This document shows, piece after piece, positions 36,770 through 46,540 of a DNA stretch of 64,000 nucleotides. Both the position numbers and the translations under genes were made by a program. Under the pieces are notes generated by a model that saw only the letters and a program-made list of their open reading frames with translations, made no database searches and was not told the origin of the DNA. The first letter of the stretch is position 1. Each line of letters opens with the position of its first letter. Origin of the DNA: Antitrichia curtipendula (Eukaryota > Streptophyta > Bryopsida > Hypnales > Leucodontaceae); contig OX579633.1 of NCBI GenBank assembly GCA_951230915.1, positions 27,810,574-27,874,573 on the forward strand. Direction: 5' to 3'.

Positions 36770-37383
36770 AGTTGGATGTTCTATATAAATCTATGAATAA
36801 AAATGAATGTGATAGAATTGAATTAGAAACGATAACTGCACTCCAAACATTAGGAAGAAATGGCTATAACATAATAAAAGGAAATCCTTGTAAAGATTCT
36901 AAATTTAAATATTTATGTTAAAAGGGTATTATTTAACATGTTCAAACTTCAAAGAAATTATATTTTCAATGGGAATTGTCCATGAGTTTCAAAAATATTA
37001 AAATTAAATAAATAAATGATGTTTTAGTAAACACATGGCAGGATGACACGAGAGCAGACATCAAGAAGAGGGGACAAACATACCTCCTCCAAAAACTTCA
37101 CAAAAAAGAGTGCGATGAATGCAGGAATAATACAAAGGCGGGGATGAAAGAATCGAAATTGATGCTCTTCTTTGCGATTGAGGGTCGGAGTTCCACACCG
37201 GAATGCAAGTCGGAGAAGACAAAGTTCAGAACATTCTTGAGCTTATATAGTACAACTAATGTGAAGTTGCCAGTCACCATACAGCAAGGAAGGGATTCAA
37301 ACTTCATGAGTTGATTAACTGAAAAACAAACTTATTGTTTAAAATTATATTTGTACATGATTCTAAGGGGCCCACACAACTTG
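36770..37383. repeat. Right-end module shared by the two gene-capturing elements
   Basis: This aligns with about 57378-57983. The shared part includes GATAACT.CACTCCAAACATT, AACACATGGCAGGATGACAC and a minus-strand frame (37307-37098; 57903-57712) whose peptide is conserved (KFE.LPCCMVTG.FTL.VLYK, then LNFVFSDLHSGVELRP). I do not recognise the peptide. It could be a remnant of the element's own gene or an older shared capture. Confidence 0.65.
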
Positions 37384-37924
37384 TTGCCTTAATACAATCA
37401 TCATTTAAATATTTTATATATTGAGAAAGACTTTCAAATGCTTTTACTTCTGAATATTATGGAAAATAAAAAATTATTCAAATTGTAGCAAAAGATTCCA
37501 TTTTAGCTCTATCATATAATTATGTGTACATGATTTTATTTTGAATTCAATCACAGTATTATTCATTAGAAATTAAACCCCTTTTCTACCATTAAAAAAC
37601 CTAACAAGTTGACATGATTTGAACTTCAATTGGAACTATAATAAAGATTTTTTGATTTTTTGATGAATATAAAAATAATAGGCTTAACATGACTTAAAAT
37701 AATAGTAAAAAATGACTAAACAACCTATAATTAAAAGATTAGCATTAAGAATAATAGCTAAAAAGAAATTACATTGCAAATTTTAGTGGGCTTGACCCCT
37801 TTTGTGGTGCTTTTGAGTGTGATTTGATCCACAAGCAGTTATGACTAAAATTTCCATGATACTTGTGCCACCTTGCTACCACTACCACTATCAGCCAAAG
37901 CCTCCTTCTAAGGATATTATTTAA
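37384..37924. other. AT-rich shared non-coding sequence at the end of unit 2
   Basis: Counterpart of 16860-17395. It ends at the TTAA of the next element. No gene is seen. Confidence 0.6.
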
Positions 37925-38853
37925 CCCCTAAAGTTCTTTGCCCATATTATCACCAAAAAATGCTCAAAAACTGTCATTTTTAGTACAAGTACCAAATTCT
38001 TGAAAAACATCATTTTTGGACATATATAATGGTAGCATCTTATAGTACGCTAGATTGAGAAGATGTGGAAAAAATTCCAGAAATTTTGCAACTTGTAGAT
38101 TGCAAGAAATTAGTGTTTGAAGTGACAAAAATCATTTTTTGGTCCTTGCAAAAAACCAGGCAGCTACACTTCACAAGGTCACATTTGTATGAAAAAATGT
38201 TCAAAATGGTGGTGCTTCTTTGGATTCATTCTTCAAGGCAAGTTGCCTACATGCTTGAAAATTTGCAGATCATTTAGAGTTGTATAACGTATAGGAAACA
38301 AATTATAAGTAGAAAGATGTAGAGAATGATTCAAAATACAAAATTGTTAACAATTTATTTATGGAATATAAAAATACCAATGCCAATGGTTGCAATGTTG
38401 TAATAATCAATCTGCATCCTATATTTTTATTTTTTTTCCAAAAATATTGAAAATTGAGTAAAATAAAGGACTTCAAATTTTATTTTAGAGGACAGAATCC
38501 ATAAATGCCCGCAAACTAAAACACATCATAACTTTTATCTCGTTGCTCAAAATGGAATAAGTCAAAGCTTCCTATGTATAGATAAATCTAAGAAACCAGT
38601 TTCAAATTTTTACTTTGAGAAAAAAGAGTTTTTTTCAGATATGTCTGGACTGCCCGTATTGAGAAACAAACCACATATTAGGCCATAACTTTTGTCTCAC
38701 ATTTTCAAATGTCATGAAACTTAGTGCACATGAACGGTATTCCTCGTCCACACCTTCTATTAAATTTTAGGCCAAAATCAGGGAAATCTCTAGTTATATA
38801 TACCTGCCCAAAAATTCTATGTTGCCAAGAAATGCAGCTTGGTCCTTTAGGGG
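37925..38853. mobile_element. TTAA-flanked element, unit 2 copy
   Basis: This is the same insertion as 17396-18325 carried along by the segmental duplication (offset 20528). It is flanked by TTAA at 37921-37924 and 38854-38857 and nearly identical along its length (929 against 930 bp). Confidence 0.75.
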
Positions 38854-38922
38854 TTAACAAAAAAAATACAAAAAAAATAGAAACAAAGACTAAATATTAA
38901 CACCATCCCTTGAAAAGAACTA

Positions 38923-39016
38923 AGGTAACTACACCTAATTTTGACCGTTTTCTAAAACCGATTAGGAAGCATGTTGAATTGCTTAATTGTGCAATTTTAG
39001 GTGTAGACAGTTACCT
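38923..39016. mobile_element. 94-bp mini TA element, duplicated copy
   Basis: Duplicate of 18395-18488 at the same offset, with the same inverted ends and TA flanks. Confidence 0.6.
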
Positions 39017-39651
39017 TATACCCTACGTGAAGATTAGATTTGGCAAAAATTAAGCCATTTTTGAAATTATGTAACATACGCCATTTTGTCAATGGTTTGA
39101 GGTGACATGGACATATATGAATATGACAAGGAAACTCAATTTCGGCACTGAGGTGCCCAATCACACCTTCACCTATGATACATCATCAAGCATTACCCTC
39201 TCTAGCAATAACATCCTCTTCTATTAAGCCTACGCATTCTTTTACACATGTGGGAAGTGCGATTACACGAGTTGTTTGCTCGCTCTCTACTTGCTCTGCC
39301 CCTCTGCGACCTATTTAATCAGTGTGGGCACATCCACCTGCACATCTGTCGCAGTCCGAATTTTTGGTTTTCAGTTGTTTATCTAGAAAACGGAACGGAA
39401 ACTATCGATTAGTATGTAGGTTTTGTCTAGAAACAGCAGAGGACGGAAAATTAGGAAAGACATTGAAATAGTGGAGTAGTTTGAACGAATCCAATCCTAG
39501 TGGTGACACCCAGGAACCGGACTGGAATTGGATCCTTGTCTGGAAGTAGTAGTGGACCGGATTGGGGGTTTAGAACCGGATTAGGGTTAGACCGGATTGG
39601 TGGGACCGGACCGGTAAACGTCATCATGACGGCTTTTAGGTCAGGAGAGAC

Positions 39652-39658
39652 TATAAAA
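39652..39658 (+). promoter_or_regulatory. TATA box ahead of the element ORF
   Basis: TATAAAA (within GACTATAAAAGGCC) lies about 275 bases upstream of the ATG at 39932, well placed for a promoter driving the ORF. Confidence 0.55.
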
Positions 39659-39931
39659 GGCCAGCACCTCCTCAGTCGCACTCCTTTTTCCAAACTCCGT
39701 TTGGTGAGAGTGTTTTGTCGCACTCCTCGTGTTTCGGCGATGTGTGAGTGTTTGTGTGTGTGCGTAAGTGTGCGAGTGTTAGAGGTGTGTTGCAGGGTAG
39801 GATTCCGGTTGCATACCGATCGCTGTGCAGGATTCCGGTTGAGATCGGAGAGAGAACGTGAGAACGGGACGTGCGGCTAGGACTGTGTGAGGTAGAATCG
39901 GAAAGGACTGTCTTAGATCTAGTCTGTGTCC

Positions 39932-41569
39932 ATGCCGCAGCTTAGGCGGAACAGACCAGGCCCATCCACGTCGTCGGCTCCGGTCAAACTCCGGAAGGTC
40001 GTTCGGGTTCTCTCTTCGACAGAGGAGGAGATGGAGATGCTCCGGTTGGATCTCAACCGGATGGGGTGCCAGGGTTTGCTCGACAAACCCTGGGGTTTTA
40101 AGGACGAGCGGATGGTGAAGGAGATCCAGGGGAAGTGGACGAACCAGTTCGACAACACGATCTGCTGTGTTCCACATCAATGGACGGAAGAGATCTGGAG
40201 GGAGGTTTATAAGTTCCGGGCAGGAGGCCACGGGATGGCAAACCGGAAGGACGAGTACGTCCGGGGCAAGCTCCGAGGAGCGGTCAACCCCAAGGACGGA
40301 TACGCGGTGGAAGACTGCATCGACGACCGGCACCGGAAACTGTTACAGTTCCTGATCCCAATCCTCCATCCAGAGAAGCCGACAAGGGTGACAATCACCC
40401 TCGGCAACACTATTTTCGGTGCCCTGAGCGGTGACCGGAAAGCGGACTGGGCCCGGCTCATGTTCGATCTGGTGGCCCAGTTGGCGACGAGGGTCGGAAG
40501 GAGTAGGCCGACACCCGTGTGTCCCTACCTCTTCCACCTCTATAAGCAACACCAGCTCCTTTTAGACTCGGAAGAGAAAGAGTGGAAGGCCCAGGAAAAT
40601 CTCCTGAAATACGGAGAATTGGAAACGGACGAGGAGGAAGAGGAAACCGGATCCGAGACCGAAGAAGAAGAAAAAGATGAAGAAGAGGCGGAGAGGCAGC
40701 CCAAGCGGCACAAGACGACGTCTCCGACCGGAAGAGGATCTCCACTCGGTGATAAAACCGGAAAGGAGAAGACACCGGAAGGGGAGAAGGCAGGCTGTTC
40801 GAAGAAGGGACCGGTCGACCCGTTCGAGAAATTGGTGAAGATCCTCATCGACATCCGCCTGGACTGGGAGGCGAAGAGAATCGCCCTAAACCAGATCGGA
40901 GAGTTGGTGCAGGCAACACCGGATAGCAAGTTGCTAGGGAAGGTAGCGGAGTGCATCACCAATCCGGTCGAGATCCGGAAGCAGGAAGCAGAGATCCGTC
41001 GACTTCAAGAGGAGGTCGACATGTTGAAGGCGGAAGTGGCCACCTTCAAGGAAGATATGGCCGCCACCCGGATAATGGCGGACGAGACGCATAAGGTGGC
41101 GGAATCGGTGAAGGCGACTTTCGGAGAGACCGGAAGCGTGGCAGTCAGGGCCAGACTCTTTGATGAGAAGGTCTTAGAGGAGAAGAAACTATCTGGTACC
41201 CGGATAGTTCGGATCCTGACTGACTTCATCGAGCAGGTGGAGAAGAATTTGGTCTTAGCACGAGGAGCGGCGGACCGGATGGAGGAGTGTACACAGAAGT
41301 TGACCGGATCAATGAGGGTCCACCTATCGGACATCTCCATGCCGGAATCGTTTCCGGAAGTGCCAGACCCAAGGGAAGGAAAGGACCAGACTCCGCAGTC
41401 AAAGCCGAGTCAGCCTTCCCAGACCACGCCGATCAACATCGAAGACTCTCCCGGTTCTGACATGCCAAATCCGATGGCCGGAGAGCGGAACAGGAACTTG
41501 GAAGAAGTCTTCGAGCAATTGGAGGCGGAGCCCAAGAGTCCTTCGTTGGGGCGCGGGATAGCGATGTAG
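39932..41569 (+). CDS. Element-encoded 545-aa protein with acidic and coiled-coil regions (gag-like or plant mobile-domain-like; unidentified)
   Basis: One uninterrupted frame runs from ATG at 39932 (earlier in-frame GTG not used) to TAG. Visible regions: a basic, proline-rich start (LRRNRPGPSTSS); a globular part, about residues 30-210, with PHQWTEEIWREVYKF, NTIFGALSGDRKADW and PVCPYLFHLYKQH; an acidic stretch near 230-255 followed by a basic, nuclear-signal-like RQPKRHK; a predicted coiled coil near 345-395 (EIRRLQEEVDMLKAEV); and a Ser/Pro-rich C-terminus. No zinc knuckle, protease, reverse transcriptase, integrase or DDE motif is seen. The globular part resembles, from memory and weakly, proteins annotated as plant transposon-associated. 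The reading frame and GC-rich codon use indicate real or recent coding function. It lies wholly inside the solo-LTR-like element. Confidence 0.7.
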   Translation: MPQLRRNRPGPSTSSAPVKLRKVVRVLSSTEEEMEMLRLDLNRMGCQGLLDKPWGFKDERMVKEIQGKWTNQFDNTICCVPHQWTEEIWREVYKFRAGGHGMANRKDEYVRGKLRGAVNPKDGYAVEDCIDDRHRKLLQFLIPILHPEKPTRVTITLGNTIFGALSGDRKADWARLMFDLVAQLATRVGRSRPTPVCPYLFHLYKQHQLLLDSEEKEWKAQENLLKYGELETDEEEEETGSETEEEEKDEEEAERQPKRHKTTSPTGRGSPLGDKTGKEKTPEGEKAGCSKKGPVDPFEKLVKILIDIRLDWEAKRIALNQIGELVQATPDSKLLGKVAECITNPVEIRKQEAEIRRLQEEVDMLKAEVATFKEDMAATRIMADETHKVAESVKATFGETGSVAVRARLFDEKVLEEKKLSGTRIVRILTDFIEQVEKNLVLARGAADRMEECTQKLTGSMRVHLSDISMPESFPEVPDPREGKDQTPQSKPSQPSQTTPINIEDSPGSDMPNPMAGERNRNLEEVFEQLEAEPKSPSLGRGIAM

Positions 41570-43915
41570 AATAAGTTAGGAAGGATAGGATAGGAACGGA
41601 TCCGGATTAGTAATCCGATCTGGTAGTGTTAGGAGGACCGGAAGTTAGGATCCGGATTTAGGTTGACTTTTAACGGCTCTTTTTGCCTTTTGTTATTTTT
41701 GGAAGTTCTCAAAGTGTATATAATTCAGTCCTTGTGCTGAGGACTGGGAGTCTTTCTTTCTACATTTTCTTTGTGTTCTCTCTTTGTACTTTCTTGTTGT
41801 ACGTTCTCCCATGTTTTGGCAGAGTTGTGCGTGAGGGAGTTCGGAAAGCACAAGCGGATGCGTTGGGATTTTTCTCCCCTTGGTATTTTTTTGGTTCTAA
41901 GTGCATGTGAGCGGATAGGATAGAGTTGGGAGTGAACTTCAGTGCCTCAGCGCGTCTAGAGTTTGAGATTCCGGGTGAGAAAGCCGTTGTTAGGCTAGGC
42001 GGATAGGGAGGGAGTCCTTAGTCGCGCTAGAACTCCTGGGTGAGAAATCCGGTTGAGTGTCCGATCTCCTGTGAAGTCTCACCATCTTAACAGTAAACGG
42101 GAGAATTCTAGTTGACGTTGGAATGGACGGGTGCACTTGTAACCGCCTTAGCTTCGCACGGAATAGGATGACATCAGGGTCGTTGTAGTATTGAGAGGAT
42201 TGTACGGGGGGTCTTTGTGTGACCAGTGGACCGGATTGCAATCTGGATTGCTGTGAAGGACCAAACCGGATCCGTACTAGCCTAGGAAGGAAGAGATTTG
42301 GAAAGTGGGTCTTCAGCCACTATAAGTCACGGAAGGTGTGGTGGGCCTACCACTCTCAAAAGCAAGCGACGAACCCTCTGATGGCTAAACAGAGGTAAAA
42401 CCAAACCGGATAGGAGAGGAAATGGTTGTGAGTTGTCTTGAGCGGATTGGCCTAGACGGATACCCGGACCGGAAGAGATAGGGTCCTGGGGTTGTGTTGG
42501 ATTCGATAACCGGAAGACTAGCTGGAATCGGAAGATAGCAAGAATCTGGTCCTTTGTTTTCTGGGTGTTTGAACTTCCGGTCATAGAGAGAGGACCGGAA
42601 AAGATGGATATTACTACTGACTTGGCTTAGTTCGTTAATAGAATTAGATACTTCACAGAATCTCGTGGGTTCGATCTTTAGAGTCACTTTGTTATGCTTT
42701 AGAGTGGTTTTTGGGAGTATAACATGGGAATTGCTTATCCTGTGCTGCGACAACATCCAAGAGATCATTATCCAAAACTTTATGTACAAAGAAAGGCACC
42801 GCGATGCTTCATCTTTTTGGGAACAATGCTTCATCTTTCTGTTCCGAAATGATACTTTGCGTTAGTAAGACTGTTCAGTTTTACAGAACGAGATTGGTCT
42901 ACTGTTTTTGGACGTAGTTTCCAGAGGGAGTCCATGATCGTGAACTGAAGCATGTATGTCGTACTAACAATGCTGATTAAAAAGCGCTATGATCGATTTG
43001 AATCCATTGATGCACGTTACATACAAGATCTAATGTACAGGAATTTGACAGCACAAGGTGGATCGTATAAGTACCACTCTCAAGGCTTCTCTAAGTATGT
43101 GCAAGAGAAGAGCCTTCCTACCAAAATTCCTAAGCACATGATGGACAGTGGAAAAATTTCTATTTTAACAAATATGATGACATGACACTTCCATGTGTAT
43201 GAAGTAAAGAAAGCACTTCATGTATCATATTCATACAAAATTGGAAGTTTTTCATTTTTTCAAAAAACTCCATATTCTCAAATTGCCAACAAGTGAAAAA
43301 TAATTTCATGTTCGTATTGATTTCACCTCAAAGTATGGAGAATTAGTTAAAGGAACAGGAATAGGTGCCTCCACACATCCATTGCTAAAACACTAGAATT
43401 TGAACACACCATCTAGTCTCTTAGTTATATAAGTGGTACAAATTGCAATTGTACAACAAATTATGGCTAAAAAATACACCCACCAGTAGTTGTAACAAGT
43501 GACAGAGGCACTACTAACACAAGTTCCAACCATCCAAGCATGACATGAAAAATTCAAACCCTTCAAATCACTTAGACAACATGCATTTATAACATTTATA
43601 ACATTGAAAATAAATATTCAACATTCATACTCCTTCCCAAGAGTAAAAAAAACAAAAAAACTCTCCCCACATTTATGGATCCCCCTTAAAGAAAGCTTCT
43701 AAAACTTTCAAAAAGGTATGATCCCTTTACAAAAACTCAACCACTCATTGAGTTTCACAAAACATACATAAATCTATACCCCGATTCGTGCACTCTGCCA
43801 GGAAACCTACACGGGGTCTCCCTATCGAGTCTCTCCCTTCTAACCAAGGGACGTAGTCTTGGTGTCACTCTTGCCATCCAGTGGATTTTAAGTGGGAATC
43901 AAGATGAACAGACTC

Positions 43916-43921
43916 TTTATT
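43916..43921 (-). terminator. Poly(A) signal of thaumatin-like gene 3
   Basis: AATAAA on the minus strand downstream of the stop, in the conserved position. Confidence 0.5.
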
Positions 43922-44059
43922 CACGCCACTCCAACTGAGGGCTGGAGTTCTTATTCTTTTCCTTCTTTGACTTAACTACAGTTGTCTAAACTAAAACTAT
44001 TGTGAACAACTAGACTCGTGTTTCCAGTGAGATTCCTTTTGCAGCCAAGGATAGTTTCA

Positions 44060-45160
44060 TCATGGGCAGAAGACCACATCGTAGTTGCTGCCAGTGTCGC
44101 AATTGTAGACTTTCGTGTCGTCTTTGGAGTAGGAATAAGCATCGGGGCAGGCCTTTGCAAATTGCATAGTTCCATTGGTGGGAACAGGGCCAGGCCCGTC
44201 GGTGTTATAGCAGCCCTCTCCAGGTGGGCCTGTGGGCTTGTTTGGAGGCTGGCAGAAGGTGTCCAGGTCAGGAATCGTGCAGCTAGGACTCCCACAATGT
44301 GTACCATTGGCTTGGTCTCCATTGACAAAAGAAGTGACGTTGATCCCCAGAGGCAGATTGTAGGCGTTCTGCATACAGCACCCAACCGTCCCAGCCACTA
44401 ATTAGTTCTGACATTTTTATAATCAATTGTTTGTACACTAGAAAACAACGTATCACATCATGAAAGTTTAGTTACAGGATTGGCTAATATTGAGTTACAT
44501 TAACATGAACTACTTAAGCTTAATCTAATGCTAGTCTTGATGGAAGCTTCTATGATGACAGTCAGGGATTTAGTTGAAGGTCAAGATAACCCTCATTACC
44601 ACATTGCTCAGGTCATAAAAGTCCTGGCCATTGCTGCCGATGGTGAACTCAGCTAGATCTGCTTGAGGCTTGGCCTGGTTTCCTAGAACTGTAGATCCAT
44701 TGCCACCTGGAAATCCCCAAATTACACCTCCTGTCCAGACAGTACCCACGTCGAGAGGATGTGAGTCACCGTTGTTGAGTACGAAGCATTCGACGTCGGT
44801 GCCTTGAGCTTGATCACAGGTCGTAAGATTAAACGAGCACTGGCTGCGGACATTGATTGTGGTGCCTGCAATTGAAAGCCAGGTTGATGAGGTGCAAATT
44901 TGTCAATGACAGGCCTATGATTTCGGTACTTGGTGCTTAGACCATACATAAAGCATCAACAATAAGGAAACGTAAATGAATGCCAACTGAAGTGTATCGA
45001 TAGTGATTCTCGAGCTTTCCATGTACGCAGTGAGAATCTTCAAAGACAGAGCTCAAACCAAGTATGTAAAGTTCACTCCATTACCTTCCACAGAGCTGCT
45101 GATTGCTAGCAGCGTGAGAACCATGGCTGGCAATCGGATTTTTGCGGACAAGGTGGCCAT
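44060..45160 (-). CDS. Thaumatin-like protein (PR-5 family, small type), copy 3
   Basis: Exons at 45160-45085, 44865-44600 and 44368-44060 on the minus strand correspond base for base to copy 2 at offset 23939 and encode 216 aa with all ten cysteines. The few differences seen include VEG in place of VQG at the signal-peptide boundary and a Thr for Ala before CDQ. Introns, TATA box and poly(A) signal are conserved. It is likely functional and the product of the most recent tandem duplication. A secreted defence-type role is inferred from the family. Confidence 0.9.
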
Positions 45161-45304
45161 ATTGGCAGAAGAAATGCAGCTCGGAAACTCGATCTCCAAT
45201 TCTCAATGGGAAGACGAACACAATGTACTAGTGGACTCAACCATGTGAATCTCAGTTCATATGCATGAAATGGATACAGATGCTGGTGATTTGGAGCCGG
45301 TGTG

Positions 45305-45312
45305 TATTTATA
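45305..45312 (-). promoter_or_regulatory. TATA box of thaumatin-like gene 3
   Basis: TATAAATA on the minus strand about 145 bases upstream of the start codon, identical in context to copy 2. Confidence 0.65.
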
Positions 45313-46540
45313 CTTGAGCTGCTCCTTAGTTCCCGACGACACTTTACTTCACGAGGGTTAGCATTTGACTGATGACGGGGTGCTACGGATGCCACCTTTA
45401 CTTCATGAAAGGTGCATCATCTCATGCTCTCAGCTTTCACACCTTACTCATCGAGATGATCGATGTGGCATTTGAAACAACTTTTCTTTTCTTTTTTGAT
45501 GCAAATTAAAGGACGTATTCATTCATTGCCAAAAGGAGACTGCAACCCACAAGTCACCGGCGTATGGGAACCCAACTCTGGAGAGTGACGACTTTTTCAC
45601 TACGGGAGGATCCAACGTGACTACGGAAGGGCTTTTGAACCTCGGGAGAAGTCAACTACATGCTGATTTGCCAAGTCTCGTGCTCAAGCATTTCGCCCAA
45701 CCCAAATCGCCCCCAAAGTGAACCCTCGAAAGAATTACCGATGTTTCCTGACTTTGTGGAATCTACGTGGAATTTTCTTCCCGAAGAGGCAGTGCTGTAA
45801 TCTGACTTGAGGGGATTCAGAGGACCTGACTCGAGCTTTCCAAGTTAGTTGAATCGCCAAATGCAAATTTCTTGTGCTTGCTTGCGGATGAAGGAATTGT
45901 ACGTCTGTGGATGTAATTACCTTCTGGTGCTCCGCCCAGGACACCACAACGAAGACAAGACATTTCGCCACTGACTGCTTCATGCCAGATTCACCAAATG
46001 AATTCCCCTTTTGTTCTTAGTCCTTAGCTTGTGCTGAGGCTCTTTTAAGGGATTTCCTTGTCTCAGAGTCGTTTTGGATTTGATTATATATCTCTGACTT
46101 TTGTAGCGGTATACCTGATAAGTGGGATTCCGCATGACGAAGACCAATGATCTGGATCGAACTCAGTAAGGGAGGAATTTATTCCATAATATACGGAATT
46201 ACCAGGAAGCAGGGAGTTCTTCATTACCTCGGAGACTCTGACGATTTGGCCATATGTTGTACTTCTCCGACTGTCATACTGTACCGCTCTTTTGCAATTT
46301 GGCCGTCGATAGTATAGATCAGATCTTTGTCCCGTCGATTGAGGATTGAACCCTTGTCCGGTGATGAGTCTGCTTGCCACTGTCTCGAGGTTTGATTGTT
46401 TGAAGAAGAAATACCGGATTTCAAGCTGCATCATTGGCAAATAAAACTATGACTGGATAGACCGAGATTTCAAGGCTCGTGCCTCGAAATGTGCGAAGGT
46501 CGTGCAAATAGTTACCAATGTAATGAAAGTGATGTTAGTA
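45313..46540. other. Conserved 5' flank of thaumatin-like gene 3
   Basis: Single-copy version of the flank that is tripled in unit 2. Frames here (up to 118 codons, minus) are shared with unit 2 by recent duplication and shifted relative to unit 1, so they are not convincing genes. Confidence 0.5.

Larger units (their letters stand above)
33183..37383. mobile_element. ~4.2-kb gene-capturing element in unit 2 (nitrilase-like and tubby-like fragments)
   Basis: The insertion interrupts shared sequence: unit 1 reads ACATTTTTTGCCTTAACAC, and here both halves of that site flank the insert. The left end TGGGCCCCGTTAGAAATGCA partly matches the complement of the right end (TGTACATGATTCTAAGGGGC). The left ~80 bases and right ~600 bases match the element at 53383-57983, but the interiors are unrelated. 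A possible 9-bp duplication (TGGCTTTAT/TGCCTTAAT, two mismatches) would suit a Mutator-type Pack-MULE. The exact borders are uncertain by about 10 bases. No transposase is present. Confidence 0.7.
18575..39102. repeat. Tandem segmental duplication, unit 2
   Basis: Its first part (18575 to about 24100), together with the preceding 17.2-18.6 kb, is almost identical to about 37.76-46.5 kb once the 3.4-kb element is removed, marking the most recent duplication. Its middle (about 24.8-33.1 kb) is closer to unit 1. Around 24950-25760 it carries two successive versions of one segment, the first unit-1-like and the second (from about 25381) unit-3-like, suggesting a recombinant unit made by unequal exchange. 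It has private insertions at 24118-24797, 27813-28540 and about 33183-37383. Confidence 0.8.
39347..42752 (+). mobile_element. 3406-bp solo-LTR-like element carrying an ORF
   Basis: The insertion is proved by comparison: unit 2 reads CCTGCACATCCAAGAG, while here ACATC is present on both sides (39342-39346, 42753-42757). The unit 2/3 offset rises by exactly 3411 across it, equal to 3406 plus the 5-bp duplication. The ends are TGTCGCAG and CTGCGACA, an 8-bp inverted pair beginning TG and ending CA as in LTRs. Neither end sequence recurs inside, so no pair of LTRs exists. One solo LTR (or a single unknown element) is the simplest reading. A TATAAAA at 39652-39658 precedes the ORF, and a second TATATAA lies near 41717. 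It is GC-richer than its surroundings, and the flanks are nearly identical to unit 2, so the insertion is young. Confidence 0.8.

Noticed and set aside
39779..40333. 184-codon minus-strand frame and other antisense frames (40540-40962, 41005-41340)
   Set aside because: Shadows of the GC-rich 545-codon plus-strand ORF.
39347..42752. DNA transposon reading of the 3.4-kb element
   Set aside because: The 8-bp ends are inverted, but the 5-bp duplication, TG/CA termini and lack of a transposase fit an LTR better. Kept as a secondary possibility.
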